Below, in pieces: positions 23,112 to 32,946 of a stretch of DNA of 64,000 nucleotides (its first letter is position 1; every line of letters starts with the position of its first letter). The notes below the pieces were generated by a model. The model worked only from the letters and a program-made list of their open reading frames with translations, was not told the origin of the DNA and made no database searches. This stretch comes from Pegoplata infirma (Eukaryota > Arthropoda > Insecta > Diptera > Anthomyiidae): contig OY992537.1 in assembly GCA_963921195.1 (NCBI GenBank), positions 146,702,275 through 146,766,274 on the forward strand, written 5' to 3'. The position numbers and the translations under genes were made by a program.

Positions 23112-23880
23112 AATAAAAATTTTTAAATTTCTTGGACATAAGTTGCAACCAATAAGTTCATCATATTTATCTTCTTAGAATTGATAAAGTTTTTTCTTCA
23201 GGTTTAGTAAATTTTGTGCAATTTAAGGAATTTTTTTTTTTCCCCAAAAAATGTTTCAAAAATTTCAAAAACTAAGCCAGAAAGAGCAAAAAAGTGTTCA
23301 TTTTCGATTCTAAAAATCTCTAAAGAATCTCCGGTCCTCTTTCAATGTATGGACTCCTCAATTTGAATCTAAAAATTTGGGCGTTCCTCATTTCTCAGAA
23401 AATATTGCCGAAACAAAAAAAATGCCAAATACGTTTTTGTAGTTCTTTACACGACCGTCTTAATCCCTCCGTATAAAAGTTTTTTAGTTATGCCGTTAAG
23501 ATTCTAAAGACCCTTTTGGGACCTTAAATTCCCGTATCCAAAAAACTAAGCAAGATAGAGCGAAAAGGGCAATGATGTTGAATCAAAATCTATGACGATC
23601 CTTAATAGACCCAATGGGACTGGGCCTAAGGTGGTCTGGACCCATGGGTTCCGAAACTAATGGGGTCTGCCCGCAATCGGAACTTTAAATGAGATGTACT
23701 CAATAAAATAAATTTTTTCCCATTTTCTAGCTTTTTGTTTTTTTTGTTTTTCAGAAAAATTTAGATAAAAAGAAGGAAAACATGTCAATGGAGCTAAATC
23801 AGTACAAAAACAGTACACGCTTTAAAAAACAGTACTTTTTATAAAAAACAGTACATGTACTGTTTAAAACAGTACGAATG
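23112..23880. other. Right interior of hAT element C, no gene seen
   Basis: AT-rich, with repeated ACAGTAC words from 23800 to the terminus. No transposase motif recognised. Confidence 0.5.
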
Positions 23881-23897
23881 GCAACCCTATCTTCACT

Positions 23898-24923
23898 TTA
23901 CAAACGAAAGAAGAAGAAAAAAAAATTGAATATTTGCTCAGCTTAAAATTTGACATTCAATTAAATTTTACTTGAATCAATTAACCATTTGCTCAAATCT
24001 GAATAATTCACAGTATGACATTTAAAAACAAAAAAACTCATCATAGTAGGCTTTGACTAACAATGCGATGAACGCTGTTGAGTGTTTTTGTTTTAGTTTT
24101 CGTTAGTCGCCAAATAGCAAATAGCAAAGTACGTGCACGCACACAAGGCGAAGAAAAAAAATTACATAAATCACAAAAAAACTATTTTAAAAACAATTTA
24201 AACAAAAGATTGACAAGAAACACTAAAATTGTAACATATTGATTAACCATTCACTCAAATCAAGCATTGGTTTAATCAAAAATAACAAAAAATATTGATT
24301 AACCGCTCACTCAAATCAAGCATTGGTTTAATCAAAAATAACAGAAAAATATGATTAACCAATTGTCGGTCAGTCAATGACTCACCTACAATTTTCATGC
24401 TTGATCCAACAATTTTCCTCATTAGCTGACTTTTAATTAAAATAATGCTCAACCTGGTGTATTTCGTGCTTGATCTAACAACTCATTTTTATCTGTGTAT
24501 TAACCCTCTAACTACCCCACATAACGGTATTTTTTGGATCTATTCTCTAATAAATAGTGTCCTTGCTTTGAAGTAAATAATTTCACTAGTATATAATGAT
24601 ATTAAAAAACTTTTTTGGAAAAAAAAAAAAAAAATTTGTTATAGTCCCGTTTTGAAGCAAACAATTCAGTAAAAATTTTAAATCCCGAAAAACTTTTTTA
24701 AAAATCTCTAAATCCCAGGCACAATATATTTCTTTTGCGTTTTGGAATAAAGAATATCAATAAAAAGTATTAAAAAAAGCTTACGACTTTTTTGCTTTTA
24801 AAAATTATTGAATTATAGTCCACCTAGTCCTCTTTCCCAAACTTTTCTTTTGCATTTTTTTCTAAATATGCTGTTGTGAGCGGATAAATTTTAAACAATT
24901 TAACAAATTTTCGTATATTTAAA
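23898..24923. other. AT-rich spacer with a two-copy 56-bp tandem repeat
   Basis: 24239-24360 holds two head-to-tail copies of a unit containing TTGATTAACC, CACTCAAATCAAGC and TTTAATCAAAAATAACA. The word TTGATTAACC and its variants also occur elsewhere between 23940 and 24480. The rest shows no gene. Confidence 0.6.
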
Positions 24924-25833
24924 ACTAGCTAACTCGCCCGGTACTTCGTTACCGGTTAGCTGTAAAAAAAAAAAAAATATTACTTCAAATTCTTAATAAT
25001 TTTTCTTTAAACAAAAAAATGTTAGTTTCGACCTTTAATATATTATATTTTGAGTAGATTTAAAGTTGAAAAAAATTATTATATTAAAATAATATATATA
25101 ATTATTTTGGCGAAACGATCCCATAGTTCAAACTTTAAGTTTCAAGGAACATTAGTGCATAAGGAACAATATGTACCAAATTGAAGCGAAAATTCAAAAA
25201 TTGATTTTCCCAGAATGTAATTTCCGCGAGTGGATCGTAAAGTACCAATTTCAAGTATCTCTACTTTCTCCCTTTTTCCCCATTAGAAGCAGAATTTTCA
25301 TAAAAGTACTTATTTTAAAATGTTATTTCCGCGAAAGGATCGTACAGTCCAAATTTCAAGTATTTAGGACCATTAATGCAGCAGATACAAAATTGCCCTA
25401 CTTTCCCCATTTTCCCCCTTAGAAGCTACTAAAAAAGTGCTTCTTCCAGAATGTTATTTCCGCTAGAGGATCGTACCCCAATTAGAAATTTTGTCTTTAA
25501 GACAATGTCAGTAATGATTCATCAGGTAAAAGTCAGCAAGTGAATACATTTTACTAAAGACAACTTAAGGACATGTCATAATTTTTGTCGGAGCTCCCCA
25601 AGTTCTATAAATGTACTGACTTGTCGTATAAGTTGTCTTATCAATTTATAAAAATCATGTCCTTAATGCTGACAATTATATAGCAAATCCTACCAATCAC
25701 TAAAAAATTTTTTTCCGATGTAAAATCCATGTAATTTTGTTTAATCCCTTAAAACTCTTTTAATTTTCTTTGTAATTAAAGAAATAAATTGAATTGGTCT
25801 TAAAACAATAAAAAAAAAATATAAAAAAAAAAT

Positions 25834-25913
25834 CCGCGACCGGGGATTGAACCGAGGCCAAAAATCTACAACACGTAAGCTGTCGCACCTGCTAGACAAC
25901 TAGGCCAACCACA
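25834..25913 (-). ncRNA. tRNA-like module, type A (Pol III A and B boxes)
   Basis: On the minus strand a TGGCCTAGTTG A box is followed about 45 bases later by the B box GGTTCAATCCCC and a CCGGTCGCGG T-arm-like end, then T-runs. It is not an exact tRNA; the anticodon arm is degenerate. It is probably tRNA-derived, as in SINEs. Confidence 0.6.
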
Positions 25914-25993
25914 ACTTAAAATTGTTTGTAATAAAATATATTTTGAAATCATAATATTTTCAAATTTGTCAAAAACAAAATAAATTGAATATA

Positions 25994-26210
25994 TCGTCAC
26001 CTTAATTGTAAAGGGCTCCTGCAGTATATTTTTTGTAAATAATTTTCTTTGTTTTGTATAAATAATATTAAAAACAACTAAGATACGCTTAAATAACTCT
26101 AACAAAATCTTGTTAAATAGGATGAAACCAAATTCCAATTAATATTTAAAAAAATGTTATATTTGACGAAGAAAAATTCATATTGTAGCATTTTTCAATT
26201 CAGGTGACGA
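25994..26210. mobile_element. 217-bp TIR element nested in the tRNA-pair core
   Basis: TCGTCACCTTAATTG on the left pairs with CAATTCAGGTGACGA on the right. AATATA lies on both sides (25988-25993, 26211-26216). The homologous core at 50480-50660 lacks this insert, so it acts as an empty site. Confidence 0.7.
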
Positions 26211-26284
26211 AATATATATAACAGGACAATTCAAATAATAAATTAATTTAAATTTGTTTTTAAACAAACACATTTATTATCAAA

Positions 26285-26355
26285 GTTTGGCTAAAGGGGT
26301 AAGGTGCTAGACCAGTGAACAGAAGGTTCTGAGTTCGCGGACCAAGTGAAGCAGA
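26285..26355 (+). ncRNA. tRNA-like module, type B
   Basis: TTGGCTAAAGGGGTAAGG resembles an A box and TGAGTTCGCGGACC a degenerate B box. The better preserved partner at 50391-50461 has GAGTTCAAATCTC. It points away from the type A module. Confidence 0.45.
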
Positions 26356-29300
26356 TCAAAATAGTAAGTTTTAAAAAATTAAATTTAAGAAATGGACAGA
26401 TAAAAATAGTAAGTAGTGTAAATTAAAAGACGTGATTAATAAATTTTTAATTTTTTAACGATCTCAGACGTACTATGTGCATGTCATAATGTAGTCAGCA
26501 CTATTGACTACCTGAATACTTGTCGGCGAGGAATTTTGACAAAATACTTGAAAAAGTCAGGAGGTGTCATGAGGTTTTTTGTATGGTCAGAGATTTTTCA
26601 GTCAGCAGGTACACTGACTTTGTCATAAGGAAGTCTTTGAGATGTCTTATCGACATTTCTAATTGGGACAGTACAAACTTCAAGTATCTAGAACCATTAG
26701 TTCAGCAGATACAAAACAGTTAAAAATTCAAGTATCTAGGACCATTAGTTCAGCAGATACAAAATTGCCCTACTTTTCCCCCATTTCCACCTATAAAACA
26801 AAATTTTCAAAAAAGTACTTCTTTCAGAATGTTTTTTTCGCGAGAGGATCGTACACTCCAAATTTCAAGTATCTAGGACCGTTAGTTCAGCAGATACAAA
26901 ATTGCCCTAATTTCCCCCTTTTTCCCCGTGGAAGCGAAATTTTCAAAAAAGTACTTCCATTAGAATGTTGTTTCCGCAAGAGGATTCAAATTTCAAGTTT
27001 ACCCTACTTTCCCTCTTTCTCCCCTATAGAAGCAGATTTTTCCAAAAAAGTACTTCTTCCAGAATGTTATTCCCGCGAGAGGATCGTACAGTCCAAACTT
27101 CAATATCTAGGACCATTAGTTCAGCAGATACAAAATTGCCCTTCTTTCCCCCTAAAAAAAGTAATTTTCAAAAAAGTACTTCTTTCAATATGTTATTCCG
27201 CGAGATGATCCTATATTGCAAATGTCATGTTTTTAAGACCATTAGTTTAAAATTTACCAAATTGCCCTATTTTCACCCTCTTGGCCCTCCTTAAAACCAA
27301 AATTTTCAAAAAGTGTATTTTTCAAAAAATTATTTCCGCGAGAGGATCAAAACTTAAAGTTTTAGTTCAGAAGATACAAAATTGCCCTATTTTCCACAGG
27401 ATTATAGAGTCCAAATTTCAAGTTTCTAAAACTATTAGTTCAAAAGATACAAAATCCCCAAAGGGCCCTACTTCCCCTTTTTCCCCCTTAGAAGTAAAAT
27501 TTTTAAAAAAAGTTCTTTAAGTATGTTATTTTTGCGAAAGGATCGTTCAGTTCAAATTTCAAGAATCTAGGACCATTAGTTCAGCAGATTCAAAATTGCA
27601 CTTCTTTCCCCCTTTTTCCCACAGAATTTTGAAAAGTACTTTCTTAAGAATGTTATTTCCGCGAGAGGATCGTTCAGCCAAATTTCAAGTATCTAGAACC
27701 ATTAGTTCAGCAGATACAAAATTGCCCTACCTTCCCCGTTTTCCCCCTTGAAATCGGAATTTTCAAAAAAAGTACTTCTTTCAGAATGTTAATTCCAAGA
27801 GAGAGGTTCGTGCAGTCTAAATTTCAAGTATCTAGAACCATTAGTTCAGCAGATACAAAATTGCCCTACTTTCCGCCTTTTCCCCCTTAGAAGCGGAACT
27901 TTTTCCGCAAGAGAATCGTACAGTTCAAACTTTAAGTACCTAGGATCATAAGTTCAGCAGATACAGAATTGGCCTACTTTCCACCTTTTCCCTCTTTAGA
28001 AGGAGAACTTTCAAAAAAGTACTTCTTCTAGAATGTTCTTTCCGCGAGAGGATCGTACAGTCCAAACTTCAAGTATGTAGGACTATTAGTTAAGCAGATT
28101 CAAAATTGCCCTACTTTCTCCCTTTTCCCCCCGTGGAAGCAGAATTTAAAAAAAGTACTTTTAGAATGTTATATCCGCGAGAGGATCGTACAGTTAAATT
28201 TTAAGTATCGAGGACCATTAGTTCAGCAGATACAAAATTGCCCTACCTTCCTCTTTTTCCCCCTTAAAAGTAGAGTTTTCAAAAAAGTACTTCCTTGAGA
28301 ATGTTATTTCCGCGAGAGGATCGTACAGTCGAAATTTCAAGTATATAGGACCATTATTTCAGCAGATACAAAATGCCCTACTTTTCCCCTTTTGCCCACT
28401 CAAAACCGGAATATTTAAAAAAGTACTTCTTTCAGAAGGTTATTTTCGCGAAAAGATCGTACAGTTCAAATTTCAAGTCTGCCGGACCATTAGTTCAGCA
28501 GATACAAAATTGCCCACTTAGAGGCGGAATTTTCCCAAAAGTCCTTCATTCGAATTTTATTTCCGCGAGAGGATTGTGCAGTCCAATTTTCAAGTATCTA
28601 GGACTATTTGTTCAGCAGATACAAAATTGGCCTACTTTCCCCCTTTTTCCCCCTTAAAGAAGAATTTTTAAAAAAGTATTTCTTTCCGAATGTTATTTCC
28701 GCGGGATCGTACAGTCCAATTTTCAAGTATTTAGGACCATTAGTTCAGCAGATTCAAAATTGCTCTATTTTCCCCTCTTTTTCCCCTTAAGAGAGGAATT
28801 TTTAAAAAAGTATTCCTTTCCGAATGTTATTTCCGTGGGAGGATCGTACAGTCCAATTTTCAAGTATCTAGGACCATTACTTTAGCATATACAAAATTGC
28901 ACTACTTTCCCCCTTTCTCCCCCTTAAAAGCGAAATTTTCAAAAAAGTACTTCTTTTAGAATGTTATTGCCGCGATATGATCCCATATTCCAAATGTCAT
29001 GTTTCTAAGACCATTAATTTAAAGTTTAGCAAATTGCCCTATTTTTCCCCTATTGGGCCTCCTTAAAAGCAAAATTCGCAAAAAAATATATTTTTCAAAA
29101 AATAATTTTCGCGAGAGCATCCAGATTCAAAATTTCAAGTTTGTTCAGAAGATACAAAATTGCCCTATTAAACCCCCTCTACCCACCACCCCACCCTTAT
29201 AAAAGGATTTTTCAAAATATTACTTCTTACAAAATGTTTTTGCCGCGAGAGTAGAGTTAAAATTTCAAGTTTTTGAGACCATTCGTTTAGCAGATACGAA

Positions 29301-31229
29301 ATTGCCCTTCTTTCCCCATTTTTCCCCCTTTAAAAACGAATTTTCAAAAATGTACTTCTTTTAGAATGTTATTTTCGGGATAGGATAGTACAGTTCAAAT
29401 TTTAAGTATCTAGGACCATTAGTTCAGCAGATACAAAATTGCCCTACTTTCCCCCTTTTTCCCCGTAGAAGCATAATTTTTAAAAAAGTTTTTCTTTAAC
29501 AATGTTATTTCCGCGAGAGGATCGTACAGTTGAAATTTCAAGTATCTAGGACCATGAGTTCAGCAGATTCAAAATTACCCCACGCACCCCCTTTTTCCCA
29601 AGGAATTTTCAAAAATACTTCCTTTGGAATATTATTTCCGCGAGAGGATTGTACAGTTCAAATTTCAAGTATCTAGGACCATTAGTTCTGCAGATACAAA
29701 ATTGCCCTACTTTCCCCCTTTTCCCCGTAGAAGCGGATTTTTTGAAAAGTTCTTCTTTAAGAATGTTATTTTCGCGAAAGGATCGTACAGTTTAAATTTC
29801 AAGTATTAAGGACCATTAGTTCAGCAGATTCAAAATTGCCCTGCTTTCCCGATTTCCCCCCAGAATTTTGAAAAAGTACTTCCTTTAGAATGTTATTTCC
29901 GCGAGAGGTTCGTTCACTCCAAATTTCAAGTATCTAGGATCATATTTTCAGCAGATACAAAATTGCCCTACCTTCCTCTTTTTCCCCCTTTAAAGCGGAA
30001 TTTTCAAAAAAGTACTTTTTTTAGAATGTTATTTCCGCGAGAGGATCGTGCAGTCCAATTTGTTCAGCAGATACAAACCGGAATTTTCAAAAAGTACTTC
30101 TTTCAGAAAGTTATTTCCGCGAGAGGATCGTACAGCCCAAATTTCAAATTACCCTACTTTCCCCTTTTTCCCCCTTAGATGCGAAATTTTCAAAATAGAC
30201 CTTTCTTCACAATGTTATTTCCGCGAAGGATCCCATAGTCAAAATTTTTAAGTTTCTGGGAAAATTAGTTCAGAACATACAAAGTGTACCAAATTGTCCT
30301 ATTATCCCCCTTTTTACCACCCTAGAAGCGGACTTGAAAAAAAAAAAAAATTGTTTCGGAATTTTTTTTCCGCGAGAGGTTCTTATAGTCCAAACTTTAA
30401 GTTTCTAGGACCATTAGGTCAGAGAAAAGAAAATGTACCAAATTGCCCAATTTTCCCCCTTTTCGCCTTCTTAGAAGTGCCTTTTTAAAAAAGTACTTTC
30501 TTCAGAATATTATTTCCGCGAAAGGATCCTATAGTCCAAATTTTAGGTTTCTGGGACCATTAGTTCACAATATAGAAAATGTTCAAAATCGTCCTATTTC
30601 TCCCCCAAATTTGAATGAAAAATTTTGAAAAAATACTTTCTTCAGAACATAATTTCCGCGAGAGGATCATATAGTGCAAATTTTTAAGTTTCTAGGACCA
30701 TTAGTTCAGAAGATACAAAATGTACCAAATTATCCTACTTTCCCCCTTTCAACCCAATAGAATCAGAATTAAAAAAAAAATTGTTTCAGAATGTTTTTTC
30801 CGTTAGTGGAAATTATAGTCCAAACTTTAAGTTTCTAGGACCATTAGGTCAGAAGATAGAACATATACCAAATTGCCCTTTTTTCCCCATTTCCCATTCT
30901 TATTTTTTTTTTTTTAAATACTTTCTTTAGAGTATTATTTCCGCGTGAGGATCCTATAGTCCAAATTTTAGGTTACTGGGGCCATTAGTTCAGAAGATCG
31001 AAATGTTTAAAATTGTCCTATTTCCCCCTAAATTTAAGTGATTAAATCAATAAATTCCCAAAAATTAAAAAATAAATGAGATAAAAAAATTGAGTTAAAA
31101 ATTTGAGTCAAAAAATTAAGCGAAAAATATTTTGAGTAAAAAAAATTAAGTAAAAAAAATTTGGGTGAAAACACCTTCTAAGTAAAAAATTTAATTAAAA
31201 AAAAATAGTAAAAAAACTGCAGATTAAAA

Positions 31230-31480
31230 TACAATTGAGTGAAAAAAATTTTTGTGAAAACAAATTTTTTTGAGTGAAAAAAAAATTTGAGTAAAAAAAA
31301 ATTTTGAGTGAAAAAAAATTTTGAGTAAAAAAAATTTTGAGTAAAAAAAAATTTTGAGTAAAAAAAATTTTGAGTGAAAAAAAAATTTTGAGTGAAAAAA
31401 AAATTTTGAGTGAAAAAAAAATTTTGAGTGAAAAAAAATTTTGAGTGAAAAAATTTTAGTAAAAAAATTTTTTTTCCCCG
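31230..31480 (+). repeat. Minisatellite of TTTTGAGTGAAAAAAA units
   Basis: About a dozen copies of a 16-18-bp unit, TTTTGAGTGAAAAAAAA or TTTTGAGTAAAAAAAA, lie within the large array. The minus-strand frame reading KFFFHSKFFFHS is only its translation. Confidence 0.85.
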
Positions 31481-32106
31481 AGAGGATACTATAGTTCAAA
31501 TATCTAGTTTCTAGGACCATTAGTTCAAAATTCACCAAATTGCCCTATTTTCCCTCTTTTTGTCCCCCTTAAAACCGGAATTTTCAAAAAAGTACTTTTT
31601 TCAAAATGTTATTTCCGCGAGAGTATCCTATATTCAAAATTTCAAGATTGTAGGACCATTAGTTCAGAAGATACAAAATGTACCAACTTGCCCTATTTTC
31701 CCCCTCCCCCCCACCTTAGAAACGGAATTTTCAAAATATTACTTTTTCCAAAAAAACTTAAAATTTCAAGTTTCTGGGACCATTTGTTTAGAATATAAAA
31801 AATGTACCAATTTGCCCTATTTTCCCCCTTTTCCCCCCTTGGAGGCGGAATTTTCAAAAAAAAAAAAATTCCGAAATTTTATTTCCGCGAGAGGATCCTA
31901 GAGTTCAAATTTGAAGTTTCTAGGACTATTAGTTCAAAAGATACAAAATCCCCCAAAGGGCCCTATTTTCCCCCTTTTGCCCCCCTTAGAATCGGAATTT
32001 CCAAAAATCCCTTCTTAGTGGGTGGTTTTGTCGGGAGCCGAACCTACATTCCAAATTTCAAGTCTCTAGCTTCAGCGGTTTGGGCTGGGCGATGATTATT
32101 GCCAAT

Positions 32107-32137
32107 CAGTCAGTCAGTCAATCAGTCAGTCAGTCAC
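32107..32137 (+). repeat. (CAGT)n microsatellite at the end of the 7-kb repeat
   Basis: Seven or eight CAGT units with one AATCAGT interruption, shortly before the terminal TATATATATAGA. Confidence 0.85.
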
Positions 32138-32274
32138 CACACTCTTTTATATATATAGAATTAAATTCAAATACGTGTTTTTATGTAAAAATGTTAATTT
32201 TATAAACTGCCAATCAAAGAATATATGCAAAGATTATCGCCGATGTCATAATTCACTGCTGCATGTGCCTGCTG

Positions 32275-32938
32275 TAGAGTTGCCAGACGGCCTGGAATGG
32301 CCTGGATTTTCCAGTTATTTTGGGTCTGGTCCATTTTCCAGCTAAAATATAATTTTTCCAGTTAAAAAAGGATTTCTTTAATTTAAAAAATTATTTTTTT
32401 TATTAAATATATTTTACAGTTTTTTTGAAATACCTAAATGTCTCTTTTGGCTACGGCAAAATGAGCTCTTTCCTTTTGCTGCATTTTCACTCCTTTTTTC
32501 ATTACTTTTTTTAACATCTTGTGCAGTCGTTGATTTTTTAACATCTTGTGCAGCGTTGATTTCGGCACGAATGTTTTCGATGATCAGAGAATGGTTTCGT
32601 ACATTTTGTTTTTCATATAACCCCAAAATAATAATGCAGGAGAGATCAAATTTGCAAATGAAGGTCAGTTATTGTGGCCCTTTTTTGACATCGCATGTAT
32701 TTGAAAAGAAAAATCTACACCAACAATCTTCAGAACTTTGACTAGCTAAACATCGAAATTTCGAGATGCTCGAAAAAGTAATGAAAATGTTTTAAAAAGG
32801 AACATTTTGCCATTTAGTTGATGTTATTTTTTTAAATTATTAAAAAAAAAATTATGTATGAGTCCAGTCATTGTTTCAAAATCAAGTTGAAAATTTTCCT
32901 TTGTCCAGTTATTTGACTTCTAGTATCTGGCAACCCTA
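32275..32938. mobile_element. hAT element E (664 bp), non-autonomous
   Basis: TAGAGTTGCCAGA on the left and TCTGGCAACCCTA on the right, with the 8-bp duplication GCCTGCTG at 32267-32274 and 32939-32946. CCAGTTA and CCTGG words repeat near the ends. It belongs with elements B and C by its termini. The 70-codon minus frame at 32414-32626 has no recognisable domain. Confidence 0.9.
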
Positions 32939-32946
32939 GCCTGCTG

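Larger units (their letters stand above)
13160..23889. mobile_element. hAT element C, expanded to 10.7 kb by nested insertions
   Basis: TAGGGTTACCA at 13160 and TGGCAACCCTA ending at 23889 are the termini, with the 8-bp duplication TCTTCACT at 13152-13159 and 23890-23897. ACAGTAC words repeat just inside both ends (three on the left, about five on the right). Within it lie a BEL element (13736-20295), hAT element D (20693-21575) and a CACTCAAAA element (22025-22629). Without these it would be about 2.7 kb, with no transposase frame recognised. Confidence 0.88.
25477..26667. mobile_element. TIR element with paired divergent tRNA-like modules, copy 1 (1191 bp)
   Basis: CCCAATTAGAAAT at 25477-25489 is inverted at 26655-26667; AC flanks both sides (25475-25476, 26668-26669), and the repeat array resumes across the gap. 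GTCAG and GACAA-type words repeat near both ends. The core (about 25800-26420) holds a tRNA-like module on each strand and matches, in reverse, the core of the element at 50041-51064. A 217-bp TIR element sits in the core. Confidence 0.75.
24924..32158 (+). repeat. 7-kb dispersed repeat made of about 40 tandem ~155-bp units
   Basis: It starts ACTAGCTAACTCGCCCGGTACTTCG with a CCGGTA...TACCGG stem and ends with (CAGT)n and TTTATATATATAGA. Units of about 155 bp contain CCGCGAGAGGATCGTACAGT, TTTCAAGTATCTAGGACC, ATTAGTTCAGCAGATAC and AAATTGCCCTACTTTCCCCC. Units are 80-95% alike by eye. A related start (TAGCTTACCATCCCGGTACTTCGTTA) lies near 54443. The short plus-strand frames inside are products of the repeat, not genes. 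Confidence 0.85.

Noticed and set aside
25834..25913. A functional tRNA gene
   Set aside because: A and B boxes are good but the anticodon stem and acceptor stem do not pair convincingly, and the sequence is repeated within mobile elements.
31224..31538. 104-codon minus frame rich in KFFFHSKFFF
   Set aside because: Direct translation of the TTTTGAGTGAAAAAAA minisatellite.
26520..32095. Many 60-180 codon plus-strand frames in the 7-kb array
   Set aside because: All translate the same repeat unit in shifting frames (SRTISSADTKLPYF and similar), with no conserved frame across units.
32414..32626. hAT transposase fragment in hAT element E
   Set aside because: The 70-residue frame has an internal duplication (AQDVKKS twice) and no recognisable hAT dimerisation or catalytic motif.
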